A program made the position numbers and the translations under genes. From NCBI RefSeq assembly GCF_024462775.1, contig NZ_JANGCE010000016.1, forward strand, positions 1 to 64,000: a stretch of 64,000 bases of DNA, in the 5' to 3' direction. Origin of the DNA: Butyricicoccus faecihominis (GTDB taxonomy: Bacteria; Bacillota; Clostridia; Oscillospirales; Butyricicoccaceae). The notes below the pieces were generated by a model that was not told the DNA's origin, ran no database searches, and saw nothing but the letters and a program-made list of their open reading frames with translations. This document shows positions 33,931 to 41,722 of this stretch, one piece after another. How positions within the stretch are numbered: the first letter of the stretch is position 1; each line of letters starts with the position of its first letter.

Positions 33931-34578
33931 TTACAAAGCAACTTTATAAATATCGTAGTCAGTGCCATAGGGTTCTGTAGTAGATGCCCTATAAATAGTA
34001 TAACCATTGCCAATAGCTTTAGGTTTTAAATAGATATAGTATTTGGTCTGCATATTTACCCATGATTTTAAGCAATGTTTATAACCAACGGCCGGATTTT
34101 TAAGAACAATTGATACAGTTTTTTTGTATGTTTCACCTTTTCCGTATGACATATTAGCATTTGCAAAATCTTCAAAACCAAATTCAACGCTCCCAGAAAT
34201 GCTAGCGGTTACAGAATGCGCATTTTCAAGATTAATTGTACTAACTGCGGTTCGCACGCTATAAGTATCCTCTTGTTCATTAGTATGATACCGATAAACA
34301 CCATTTGTGCCCTTATCAGTTTCAAGGCACCATTGCTTTGGAACATAAATTCCATCACGAAGAATAGGGAGATCCATATCTTCAGGTTCAGCGCTTACCT
34401 GAGGAGCTGAATCGCTGTAAGGAAGATCATCTATTGCGATAAGATTCCCGTTTTCATAGGTAAAGCTATGATTGGTGCCTTGCTGGATTTCAATTTCATT
34501 GGTAGCACTAGCCGCAAAAGCACCTGCCGTAGTTAAGCACAGCGTTAGCATAAAAATGCAGAATCGCTTAAATTTCAT
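33931..34578 (-). CDS. Secreted protein of unknown function, predicted agr-regulated output
   Basis: 215 residues with a signal peptide (KFKRFCIFMLTLCLTTAGAFAASA; cleavage near residue 24). The mature part has an acidic N-terminal region and then, from about residue 105, a Ser/Thr-rich alternating segment (TASISGSVEFGFEDFANANM) and YKKTVSIVL, resembling amphipathic beta-hairpins of pore-forming proteins in pattern only. Two Cys are in the mature chain (QWCLET and KHCLKS). It is expressed from a promoter that duplicates the agrBD promoter architecture (34786-34853). The start is set by AGAGGT. No family is recognised. Confidence 0.75.
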   Translation of the reverse strand: MKFKRFCIFMLTLCLTTAGAFAASATNEIEIQQGTNHSFTYENGNLIAIDDLPYSDSAPQVSAEPEDMDLPILRDGIYVPKQWCLETDKGTNGVYRYHTNEQEDTYSVRTAVSTINLENAHSVTASISGSVEFGFEDFANANMSYGKGETYKKTVSIVLKNPAVGYKHCLKSWVNMQTKYYIYLKPKAIGNGYTIYRASTTEPYGTDYDIYKVAL

Positions 34579-34785
34579 GTTTTTACCTCTTTTCGCCAAG
34601 TTTTTAAGATTTTTATTCTTTTGTATTTTCGTTAGAAATACCCTATGCCCGCAAAGTAATTTTTAAATGAGTTTATAAGCATGGCGCAAACATTTGCATA
34701 CATCTTTTATTATAACTGCATCGGACTCCCTCCTCATCCATTCAACCCGTTCGACTAAAATTTTGTATTTTCCTTGTTGCCTCAC

Positions 34786-34853
34786 AGTCTAACAGCTTCC
34801 CAATCCGCTTGCAATAGATTTGCAATAACCGGTCGGTTTTCTGCAATAACTGG
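34786..34853 (-). promoter_or_regulatory. LytTR/AgrA-type promoter upstream of the secreted-protein gene
   Basis: Minus-strand repeats CCAGTTATTGCA (34842-34853) and CCGGTTATTGCA (34821-34832) are 21 bp apart, and the second ends 29 nt before a TAGACT -10 box (34786-34791) with TTGCAA 17 bp upstream. The repeats, their spacing and their distance to the -10 box match the agrBD promoter exactly. The start codon is about 207 bp downstream of the -10 box, so the transcript has a long leader. The rest of the 344-bp gap holds only this leader and the agrC terminator. Confidence 0.88.
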
Positions 34854-34869
34854 TAGGCATAGTTGAAAA

Positions 34870-34910
34870 GAGGGCAGGCTCCACACGGAAAACATGTGGA
34901 GCCTGCCCTC
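34870..34910 (-). terminator. Intrinsic terminator after agrC
   Basis: GAGGGCAGGCTCCACA and TGTGGAGCCTGCCCTC form a 16-bp stem followed on the minus strand by TTTTC. It ends the agrA-agrC transcript just upstream of the LytTR promoter. Confidence 0.92.
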
Positions 34911-34922
34911 TAACAATACTGC

Positions 34923-36182
34923 CTAGACATTCAGTGTGATAGAGACAGTGTAAACGCCGTTCTCCTTTGTTGCATTGTAAATACCGCTGTTTTTTTCAAC
35001 GCAATATTGCACATTTTTCAGACCATAGCCATGTATGGAAGGGTCTCGATGTGGTACGAACAGGGGATCGTAAGTATTTGAAATTTCATAAAGCAGCAAG
35101 CTGCCGTTTTGCCGAAACAGAATAGAGACCCACTTTTCTGCTTTCGGGTCCTTGATATTTTCACATGCCTGAATCGCGTTATCCAGCGTATTACCTATGA
35201 TGACGCTTAAATCCAGAGGGGAGATATTTAAATCCGCAGCGGTAGAGCCTTCCAGCTTTATTTTGATCCCTTTGGATTTTGCTTCGCGGATACCGCGATC
35301 AAGGATCGCGCTGATTACCGCGTTATCCAGCCGCACAAAATCGCCAAGGCCGGAAAACTGATGGTTTAGCTCATTCAGGCTGGCCGCGGCCTGCGGCTGA
35401 TCAGCACTGACCAGCGCGGAAACGGCGTTGATCTGCTTTTTGATATCGTGCCACATGGAACGGGTGCGTTCCTGCTCTTCCAGCATGATTTTGTAATACT
35501 CGATTTGCGTTTGCAGTTGTTGCTCCGCTATCGCTTTCTTTTGTGCGGCGTCATATCCAGCCTTCATATAAACCAGATAAGCATAAAGAATAATGTTGAT
35601 ATACAACAGGCCTATAAGCGAAACGGTTAAGAAAATGGGATGTGGAGAAGAAAGCTGCATTGCAGTTCGCCATAGCAAGGCACAGGCAAAGATACTAAAC
35701 ACCTGACAGAGCAGAAGGGGCAGGATACGGAAAAACGGCATTTCAAACAACCCGTGTTTGCCACGGGAAGCCGATAACAGAATGATGCTCAACTGCACGG
35801 TTTTTGCTAAAATAATGAAGATTGCGCGGTGCTGAGGGCTTGTCATAAGCTGTGCATTATCCAAATGAAACAAGTAAAGCAGCCCCATACTAAGCAGGTC
35901 TACCACGATTGCGATAGATGAAAAAAGAACAGCAAAGCCCACTGCTTGCCAGACCTTACTCAAATAGAAACGGAAAACGAACAACGTAAGCAAACCGGTC
36001 AATAAGATAAGCCGTATGGTTGAGCTGGAAACAAACAGGCTAAGAAGCAGATTGCACAGGAAAAATCCGCCGTAGTAAAATGGGCGGTAAAGAATCGGTT
36101 TACTTTCAAATAAGCCTTGCGCCAGTATGTAAACAAGAATAGTTTCAAAAAAAGCGGCTGCTATTTCAATGATAAGAAGCAT
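34923..36182 (-). CDS. agrC: AgrC-type sensor histidine kinase
   Basis: The 419-residue receptor kinase has about six membrane helices in residues 1-205, the peptide-sensing domain of AgrC proteins. A helical linker leads to the H-box SMWHDIKKQINAVSALV (His about residue 243). The ATPase domain is the GHKL type: VIIGNTLDNAIQACENI (N-box) and GYGLKNVQYCVEKNSGIY (G-box). It overlaps the agrA stop by one base and should phosphorylate AgrA on binding the peptide from agrD. Confidence 0.9.
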   Translation of the reverse strand: MLLIIEIAAAFFETILVYILAQGLFESKPILYRPFYYGGFFLCNLLLSLFVSSSTIRLILLTGLLTLFVFRFYLSKVWQAVGFAVLFSSIAIVVDLLSMGLLYLFHLDNAQLMTSPQHRAIFIILAKTVQLSIILLSASRGKHGLFEMPFFRILPLLLCQVFSIFACALLWRTAMQLSSPHPIFLTVSLIGLLYINIILYAYLVYMKAGYDAAQKKAIAEQQLQTQIEYYKIMLEEQERTRSMWHDIKKQINAVSALVSADQPQAAASLNELNHQFSGLGDFVRLDNAVISAILDRGIREAKSKGIKIKLEGSTAADLNISPLDLSVIIGNTLDNAIQACENIKDPKAEKWVSILFRQNGSLLLYEISNTYDPLFVPHRDPSIHGYGLKNVQYCVEKNSGIYNATKENGVYTVSITLNV

Positions 36183-36865
36183 TAGTGTGACCTCAAATAT
36201 TTTTGTAGTGTGTCCTGAAAGTCTTTTTTCCTTGCACGGCTAATTGGTATTTCTGTACCATCGATCAAAACGGTGGTGAACAAAGAAATACGGCTGACAT
36301 ACTGCAAATTGACTAAATAGCTGTTATGGATGCGGCAAAAGCCTGCCGCTGCCAGCTCCCGCTCCGCTTGCTTCAGTGTAAGGCGTGTTTCGTAGGTTTC
36401 ATCCTTACTGTGGATTATAGCGGTAAACTTAAAAGTTTCGATGTAGTAAATATCCTTTGTCGGTAGAATAACCAATTCCCCATCCTGCGTAAAGGAGAGT
36501 GTTGCCGGGGCGATAGCGCAAAGCGCTGCATCCATCACCGTGCAAAATTCTTGAAACTGAATAGGCTTGACCAGAAAGCGAAAAGCCACACCGTAGCCGG
36601 AAACCGCAAAACCCGTATTTTTAGTAGTAAATATAACAAGCGGAGGTTTGGCGCGTCGACTAAGCTGCTCCGCTGCCTGATAGCCCGTGGGTTCTGGCAT
36701 TTCAATATCCAGAAGTACCAAGTCATAGAAGCTATTTTCAAATGCCTGTAGAAGATCTGCGGCTGCATAAAAAACATCGGCTTGCAGTGTAGGATCGTAT
36801 TGGGCCAGCAGGGCTTGTATGTGTTGTAATTCCTGTTTCTCGTCATCACAAATAGCAATATTCAT
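36182..36865 (-). CDS. agrA: AgrA-type LytTR response regulator
   Basis: The 227-residue product has a receiver domain (acidic pair CDDEKQ about residues 7-8; phospho-acceptor in VLLDIEMPEPTGYQ, about residue 55; Lys in FLVKPIQF) and a C-terminal LytTR DNA-binding domain (about 125-225; YYIETFKFTAIIH, FCRIHNSYLVNLQYV). LytTR proteins bind direct repeats one or two helical turns apart, which fits the 21-bp repeats found here. The second Met is preferred as start because GAGGG lies just upstream of it. Confidence 0.9.
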   Translation of the reverse strand: MNIAICDDEKQELQHIQALLAQYDPTLQADVFYAAADLLQAFENSFYDLVLLDIEMPEPTGYQAAEQLSRRAKPPLVIFTTKNTGFAVSGYGVAFRFLVKPIQFQEFCTVMDAALCAIAPATLSFTQDGELVILPTKDIYYIETFKFTAIIHSKDETYETRLTLKQAERELAAAGFCRIHNSYLVNLQYVSRISLFTTVLIDGTEIPISRARKKDFQDTLQKYLRSH

Positions 36866-36917
36866 AATAACCCTCTTCATTCTTACTTGTTATAGCCTCA
36901 CTTTACTGCGGTGGCAC

Positions 36918-36985
36918 CCAGTTGTTGCAAAATAACAACCAGTTATTGCAAAACGATAGACAAAGATTCCCAATATAGCTATAAT
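36918..36985 (+). promoter_or_regulatory. LytTR/AgrA-type promoter of agrBD
   Basis: Direct repeats CCAGTTGTTGCA (36918-36929) and CCAGTTATTGCA (36939-36950) are 21 bp apart. Twenty-nine bases later comes TATAAT (36980-36985), with TAGACA as a weak -35 box 17 bp upstream of it. This is the divergent intergenic region, so AgrA could also affect its own agrAC promoter (a TATAAC box lies at about 36893-36898 on the other strand). Confidence 0.9.
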
Positions 36986-37006
36986 CTATTGAAAAGAGAT
37001 AGGAAG

Positions 37007-37612
37007 ATGGCGCCGAAATTGATAAAGAGTTTTTCTGACCGAATATCGGATTTTTTTATCAGGCAAAAAATTATTACAGACGACCGGCGGGCAGTGTATT
37101 CCTATGGCCTTGAGTTGCTGCTTTCAACGCTGATTTCCCTTTTGGGCGTTGGTATCGCTTCGCTGCTGCTAAAGGATTTTTTAGGATACCTTTGTTTTTT
37201 GGCCGCGTTTATTCCCTTTCGCCTTTGGGCAGGTGGGTATCATGCGGATTCTCACTTTAGCTGTTTTTTCTGTTTTCTCGGTATTTTCGGTGCGGCATTC
37301 GCTGTTACACTGCTGCTGCCGCAAACCATCTGGAAAGTGGCGGCTATTGCAGCGGCGGTAATCAGCTTGTGCCTGATCCTTCCATTGGCCCCATTAGCGC
37401 ATCCAAACAAAAGGGTGAATGAGCAAAAGAGACAAAGGAATAAAAAACGAAGTTTCATTCTAGCCATACTTTATTTAATACTTGCAATCACTTGGCTGTT
37501 ATTGCCCGCTGCTTCTTTTAAATGGCTATTCCATTTGTTTTTAGGCGAGTTTTTTGCCGCTCTTTCGCTTGCGGCAGGAAAAATAAAAAATTTAAGGAGG
37601 TCTTCCCCATGA
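37007..37612 (+). CDS. agrB: AgrB-type peptide-processing membrane protease
   Basis: The 201-residue integral membrane cysteine protease cuts the C-terminal tail from the AgrD precursor and forms the thiolactone ring. The catalytic pair is in GGYHADSHFSC (His79 and Cys86), spaced seven residues apart as in known AgrB proteins. About six membrane helices follow the N-terminal amphipathic segment, and a basic loop NKRVNEQKRQRNKKR lies between helices 4 and 5. The start is the internal ATG after GATAGGAAG; the earlier part of the frame covers the promoter. It overlaps agrD by four bases. Confidence 0.92.
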   Translation: MAPKLIKSFSDRISDFFIRQKIITDDRRAVYSYGLELLLSTLISLLGVGIASLLLKDFLGYLCFLAAFIPFRLWAGGYHADSHFSCFFCFLGIFGAAFAVTLLLPQTIWKVAAIAAAVISLCLILPLAPLAHPNKRVNEQKRQRNKKRSFILAILYLILAITWLLLPAASFKWLFHLFLGEFFAALSLAAGKIKNLRRSSP

Positions 37613-37743
37613 AAAAGCTTTACGGATTCTTTTTGAAAAGCGCAAGTGCGCTAGCCGCGCTGACACTGGTTATTGCCACGGTAGCAAATGGCTCCACCTG
37701 CTGGTTTACTTCTTATCAGCCGGAAGAGCCTGATATGGATTGA
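37609..37743 (+). CDS. agrD: AgrD-type cyclic autoinducing peptide precursor
   Basis: 44 residues in the order typical of AgrD: amphipathic leader (KKLYGFFLKSASALAALTLVI), core with Cys31, and acidic tail YQPEEPDMD. The core GSTCWFTSYQPEEP aligns with the Clostridium perfringens AgrD core (TSACLWFTHQPEEP, from memory), placing the ring at C31-W-F-T-S35 with a short N-terminal tail. AAGGAGG precedes the ATG, which overlaps the agrB stop. The cleavage sites are predictions. Confidence 0.92.
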   Translation: MKKLYGFFLKSASALAALTLVIATVANGSTCWFTSYQPEEPDMD

Positions 37744-37935
37744 CACAACACACACGGTTCTTCTGTGTGATATGTTTCTGACAGTGCCAAGGGACAAATC
37801 TTAAACAATGCGGTGGAATTTCCCATGACGCAGAGTGTTTCCGGCAATTCGCCTGCAATGAAAGCCGCTGACCGCCTTGCAATCGCAGAGTATTTGCAGG
37901 AGCTTTTCGCGATTTTCATCCGGCTCTTTCTGATC
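37744..37935 (-). pseudogene. Decayed RAYT copy with internal deletions
   Basis: The first 55 bases resemble 32227-32283 of the intact element (terminal palindrome and 3' end of the gene). Then 37857-37925 resemble 32867-32935 (coding for the segment ADRFAITEYLQ in the antisense reading). The middle of the gene is missing. It directly follows the agrD stop codon. Confidence 0.75.
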
Positions 37936-38013
37936 ACTGGGCAATCGATAATTCAGACCAAAAAGTTCATTCGCTTTAGCTTGACTTTTGTTTCCATTTT
38001 TGATAATATTAAA

Positions 38014-38086
38014 TTAATCCACAAAAACCCGAGTTGCCGCTCTGCGGCAAGGTGTCCAGCCTTTCGGTTTTATGTGGATTTTTTAA
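38014..38086 (+). ncRNA. Candidate structured RNA or branched terminator downstream of agrD
   Basis: Outer arms AATCCACA...AAAACC and GGTTTT.TGTGGATT close a stem; inside is a perfect hairpin TTGCCGC-TCT-GCGGCAA (38034-38050) and a short unpaired GGTGTCCAGCC region, with TTTTTT at the 3' end. It lies in the 764-bp gap after agrD. The gap otherwise holds the transposase remnant, about 280 bp in which I see nothing, a repeat remnant (38371-38410) and the pgcA terminator. It could be a small RNA, an agrBD transcript end or a palindromic repeat. Confidence 0.45.
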
Positions 38087-38370
38087 TGCAATTATACATA
38101 ATCCCCTTTCTTAAAATGAAATAAAGTAAATGATTCCAGTTAGACGCCGTAGGAAGTCGCATAGAATCCTTACGTTTATTAGAGCGTCAAGTCAAGGGAT
38201 GAATTTTTCTGACTTTGTATGTTTTGCTAAAAAATAATCCGTTAACCTTAAAGGTGTTTTGATGTTAACTTTATTTTATATGCAGCATCGCTACTTGTCA
38301 ATTAAATATTTTTGTCTCAATCTGTCGGCTGCTTTTAAGAATCTGGCAATAAAAAAGGAATCAAATTTTT

Positions 38371-38410
38371 GTTATTCTGAGGAGCAAAACGACGCAGGAT
38401 CTCGCGCGAC
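38371..38410. repeat. Remnant of the MITE-like repeat core
   Basis: GTTATTCTGAGGAGCAAAAC and the following 20 bases resemble the inverted right half of the core of the repeat at 43391-43610 (read in reverse: GTCATTCTGAGGAGCGAAGC). No terminal arms are seen. Confidence 0.7.
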
Positions 38411-38445
38411 CACACGGCAACAAGAGGATGGTTCGTAAACCGCTA

Positions 38446-38497
38446 AATAACCCCGCCCCCGGATTCGGCTGTCAGCCGTTCCGAGGGCGGGGTTATT
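38446..38497 (-). terminator. Intrinsic terminator after the phosphosugar mutase gene
   Basis: AATAACCCCGCCC and GGGCGGGGTTATT pair in a 13-bp stem; the loop holds a second small hairpin (CGGCTG/CAGCCG). It lies 10 bp beyond the stop codon. Confidence 0.9.
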
Positions 38498-38507
38498 GTG
38501 TATCTAT

Positions 38508-40235
38508 TTACTTCACGATTTCCTTAGCGGCGGAAACGAGGGCGGCGACCTTATCGGCGGCGTCGGCCTTGCTCGCGCCCTTGGCCATGATGTAGACCTT
38601 TACCTTGGGCTCTGTGCCGGAGGGGCGGATGATGAAGATCGTGCCGCCCGAAAGCTCGTAGTACAGCACGTTTTGGCCTTGCAGTTCCATGGGTTCGGTC
38701 TTGCCGTCCGCAAGAGAAGTACGGGTGCCGGGCTGATAGTCGCGGATGAATTCGACCTTGTCCGGGCCGACCTGCTGCAGCGGGGTCTGTCGCAGCTCCT
38801 CCATCAGCTCCTGCATGCGCTGCAAACCGGATACGCCGGGCATGGTGATGGAGATGGTCTGTTCGCAATAATAGCCGTACTTTTCGTACATTTCCTCCAT
38901 CGCGTCATACAGGGTCTTGCCCTGCGTGCGGTAGTAGGCCGCCATTTCGGCGATCAGCATGGAGGCGGTGACAGCGTCCTTGTCGCGCGCATAGTCGCCG
39001 CACAGGTAGCCGTAGGATTCCTCGAACGCGAAGATATACTCGTGCGAACCGGTGGTTTCAAATTCCTTGATCTTTTCGGCCAGAAACTTGAAGCCGGTGA
39101 AGGTCTCAAAGCAGGCAACGCCGTTCTGTTCGGCGGCGGCGCGCGCCATTTCGGTGGTGACGATGCTCTTGAGCACCGCCGGGTGGCGCGGCATGGTGCC
39201 GGTCAGCTTCTTGGCGGTGATGATGTAATCCGTCAGCAGTACGCCGACCTGATTGCCCGATAGGGAAATATATTCACCGGTCTTATCCTTTAATACGATG
39301 CCGGTGCGGTCGGCGTCCGGGTCGGTGCCGATGATCAGATCAACGCCGTTTTCCTTCGCCAGCTCGATCGCAAGGTTGAAGCCTTCCTTGTTTTCCGGAT
39401 TGGGGCTCTTGACCGTCGGGAAATCACCGTCGATCACCATTTGGTGCGGCTCGCAGATGATATGCTTGTAGCCAAGGCGCTGCAAAATTTCGGGCACCAG
39501 ACGGTAGCCCGCGCCGTGGAACGGGGTGTAAACAAGCTTGAATTCGTCCGCAACCTGCTTCACGCAGTCCGGATTAACCGCTACCTTAAGCACTTCGCTG
39601 AGGTAAGCCTCGTCCGTTTCCTTGCTGAGGATGCGGATCATGCCGCTCTTGACGAATTCGTCATAATCGCCGGTGCGCACGCCGGTGAACAGATCGGTCG
39701 CGGCCATTTCGCGGGCGACCATGTCGGCTTCCTGCGGGGGCAGCTGCGCGCCGTCCTCCCAGTAGACCTTATAGCCGTTGTATTCCTTGGGGTTATGGCT
39801 GGCCGTGATATTGATGCCCGCGATGCAGCCATAGTGCCGGATGGCAAAGGACAGCTCGGGCGTGGGGCGCAGTTCATCGAACAGCAGGGTCTTGATGCCG
39901 CTTGCCGCGAGAATGCAGGCGGATTGCTGCGCAAATTCGGGCGAGAAGTGGCGGCTGTCGAACGCAATGGCGACGCCGCGCTCCATCTGCTGTTTGCCGC
40001 CCGCGACGACCAGATTGGCAAGGCCCTGCGTTGCCTGACCGACGGTAAAGCGGTTCATGCGGTATAGGCCCACGCCAAGTACGCCGCGCAAACCGGCGGT
40101 GCCGAACGAAAGCGGCGCGAAGAACCTGCTTTCGATCTCTTCCTTATTATCTTTGATGGCCGTGAGCTCAGCGCGTTCCTCCGCCGTCAGCTCCGGACGG
40201 CTCAGCCAGCGGCTGTATTCCGACATATAATCCAT
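38508..40235 (-). CDS. pgcA: Alpha-phosphoglucomutase / phosphosugar mutase
   Basis: Interconverts hexose 1- and 6-phosphates, feeding UDP-glucose and surface glycans. The 575-residue product has the four-domain alpha-D-phosphohexomutase order: active serine in TASHNPKEYNGYKVYW (about residue 145), metal loop GTDPDADRTGI (about 308), sugar-specificity loop GFKFLAEKI...FAFEESYGYL, and phosphate-binding RPSGTEPKVKVY near the end. GEESxG-type FEESYG suggests the PgcA/PGM2-like class with glucose-phosphate preference. Confidence 0.93.
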   Translation of the reverse strand: MDYMSEYSRWLSRPELTAEERAELTAIKDNKEEIESRFFAPLSFGTAGLRGVLGVGLYRMNRFTVGQATQGLANLVVAGGKQQMERGVAIAFDSRHFSPEFAQQSACILAASGIKTLLFDELRPTPELSFAIRHYGCIAGINITASHNPKEYNGYKVYWEDGAQLPPQEADMVAREMAATDLFTGVRTGDYDEFVKSGMIRILSKETDEAYLSEVLKVAVNPDCVKQVADEFKLVYTPFHGAGYRLVPEILQRLGYKHIICEPHQMVIDGDFPTVKSPNPENKEGFNLAIELAKENGVDLIIGTDPDADRTGIVLKDKTGEYISLSGNQVGVLLTDYIITAKKLTGTMPRHPAVLKSIVTTEMARAAAEQNGVACFETFTGFKFLAEKIKEFETTGSHEYIFAFEESYGYLCGDYARDKDAVTASMLIAEMAAYYRTQGKTLYDAMEEMYEKYGYYCEQTISITMPGVSGLQRMQELMEELRQTPLQQVGPDKVEFIRDYQPGTRTSLADGKTEPMELQGQNVLYYELSGGTIFIIRPSGTEPKVKVYIMAKGASKADAADKVAALVSAAKEIVK

Positions 40236-40456
40236 GTGCTGTTCACCTCATCCATTTATTTGGCGCAATGCCACTATGTAAATTATACAATATCTGTGTG
40301 TCAATGCAAGGGGTTTTGCGCGAGTTTGTGAGATTGACCGAACAGAAGCGGAATATTGCATAAATAGGACCAGCGTTTTTTGGGCAGTAAGTAAAAATGC
40401 CAATAGAGACGCTGAAAAAATACCTTTGTCCGTGCGATAAATTAGGCTATTTATGC

Positions 40457-40485
40457 TACAATTAATTTTGTCACGTTCGACAAAA
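40457..40485 (+). promoter_or_regulatory. Integrase promoter with overlapping dyad
   Basis: An extended -10 box TGCTACAAT (TACAAT at 40457-40462) is followed after three bases by TTTTGTC-6 nt-GACAAAA (40466-40485). The dyad covers the expected transcription start, the usual place for an operator. A role as recombinase binding arms is also possible. Confidence 0.5.
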
Positions 40486-40514
40486 AACAACATAAAGTGA
40501 GGTAAAATGACAAC

Positions 40515-41552
40515 ATGGACAAAGTAAAAATTTATGAGGAGGATGGCTGTATCCACTTCGTTCTGCGCCCTGAGGAGCTGATGCGTTTGCGGTATTCCGA
40601 GGAATCAAGCACGATGCTGGTCACTTTTTTTGACCGGTGGCTGACGCTGATGGAAACGCAGGTGCGCGAAAATACGATGGATGGGTACCGTTATATTTAT
40701 CAAAAACACATTCTACCGTTTTTCGGCGCGCGTAAGGTGACGCTTGCCACCGCGCGGCCGGCGGATTTTCAGGAATTCGTCAACCAGAAATTCGCGGAGG
40801 GGCTTTCGCCGACCTCCATCGTCAAGTTTCATTCGATTCTGCACAAGTGTATGAAATATGCGGTATCGCTTCAGATTATCCCGCTGAACCCGGCGGATAA
40901 CGTGATGCTGCCCAAGCGCCGCGCGTTCCGGGGGCAGGTGTATAACCGCACGCAGATCAACGTGTTTATCGCGGCGGCGCTGCATTCCCCGGCGGAGGCG
41001 GCGTTTGTTCTTGCCGCAACCTATGGACTGCGGCGAAGCGAAGCCGCGGGTTTGCGGTGGAGCGCGGTCGACCTGCGCGCGCGCACGATGATCATCAACC
41101 ACACGGCGGTGCAGTCGGGCGGGCGCGTGATCTATGCCGATAATGTAAAGACCAAATCAAGCTACCGCACCCTGCCGCTTTCGGATTCGCTCAAGCGGTA
41201 TTTGAGCGACCTGCGGCGGCGGCAGAACGAAAACCGGCGCAGGCTGGGCAAGGCTTACCACAAAAGCGATTACGTTTGCTGCCACGAAAACGGCGTGCCG
41301 CTCCGGCCCGATTATATCACCCGGGAATTTGAGCGGGTGTGCCGCGGGGCCGCGCTGCCGCGCATTCGCTTTCACGATTTGCGTCATTCGGTGGCGACCA
41401 TTTTGCTGCAACAGGGCTTTTCGCTGAAACAAATACAAGATTGGCTGGGGCATTCGGATATTTCCACCACGGCAAACGTATACGCCCACGTGCCCTATAT
41501 CGAAAAGGTATCCATTGCCAAGGGGGCCACGCCGGTCATCGGCGTGATGTGA
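40515..41552 (+). CDS. Tyrosine recombinase / integrase
   Basis: The 345-residue product has an N-terminal SAM-like core-binding domain (about residues 35-125, FDRWLTLMETQVRENTMDGYRYIYQKHI) and a catalytic domain with RLRRSEAAGLRW-type first Arg (YGLRRSEA, about residue 176), HDLRHSVATILLQQGFSLKQIQDWLGHS (His-x-x-Arg and third His) and the nucleophile Tyr in TTANVYAHV. All catalytic residues are present. No excisionase, repressor or other phage/ICE gene adjoins it, so it is either a domesticated recombinase or the last piece of a lost element. Confidence 0.88.
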   Translation: MDKVKIYEEDGCIHFVLRPEELMRLRYSEESSTMLVTFFDRWLTLMETQVRENTMDGYRYIYQKHILPFFGARKVTLATARPADFQEFVNQKFAEGLSPTSIVKFHSILHKCMKYAVSLQIIPLNPADNVMLPKRRAFRGQVYNRTQINVFIAAALHSPAEAAFVLAATYGLRRSEAAGLRWSAVDLRARTMIINHTAVQSGGRVIYADNVKTKSSYRTLPLSDSLKRYLSDLRRRQNENRRRLGKAYHKSDYVCCHENGVPLRPDYITREFERVCRGAALPRIRFHDLRHSVATILLQQGFSLKQIQDWLGHSDISTTANVYAHVPYIEKVSIAKGATPVIGVM

Positions 41553-41722
41553 ACAGAGCGCGGAACGGGGCGGCCCACACACTGAATTTGTGAACAAACA
41601 ATTAAATTTATTGGACATTAAAATAATGGATTGAAAATGCTTTTGAAATATGTTAGTGTTAGATCGTTAGTTAATTAACAATTAAACCGATGGACCGAAC
41701 GACTGAATAGGAGTGTAAAAGT

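Noticed and set aside
40515-41552. Prophage or integrative element
   Set aside because: No structural, replication, conjugation or lysis genes flank the recombinase, and no att repeats were recognised.
41580-41690. Rex operator before the alcohol dehydrogenase gene
   Set aside because: TTGTGAAC and GTTAATTAAC pieces are present, but no full palindrome with the expected spacing was found, so I did not list it as a site.
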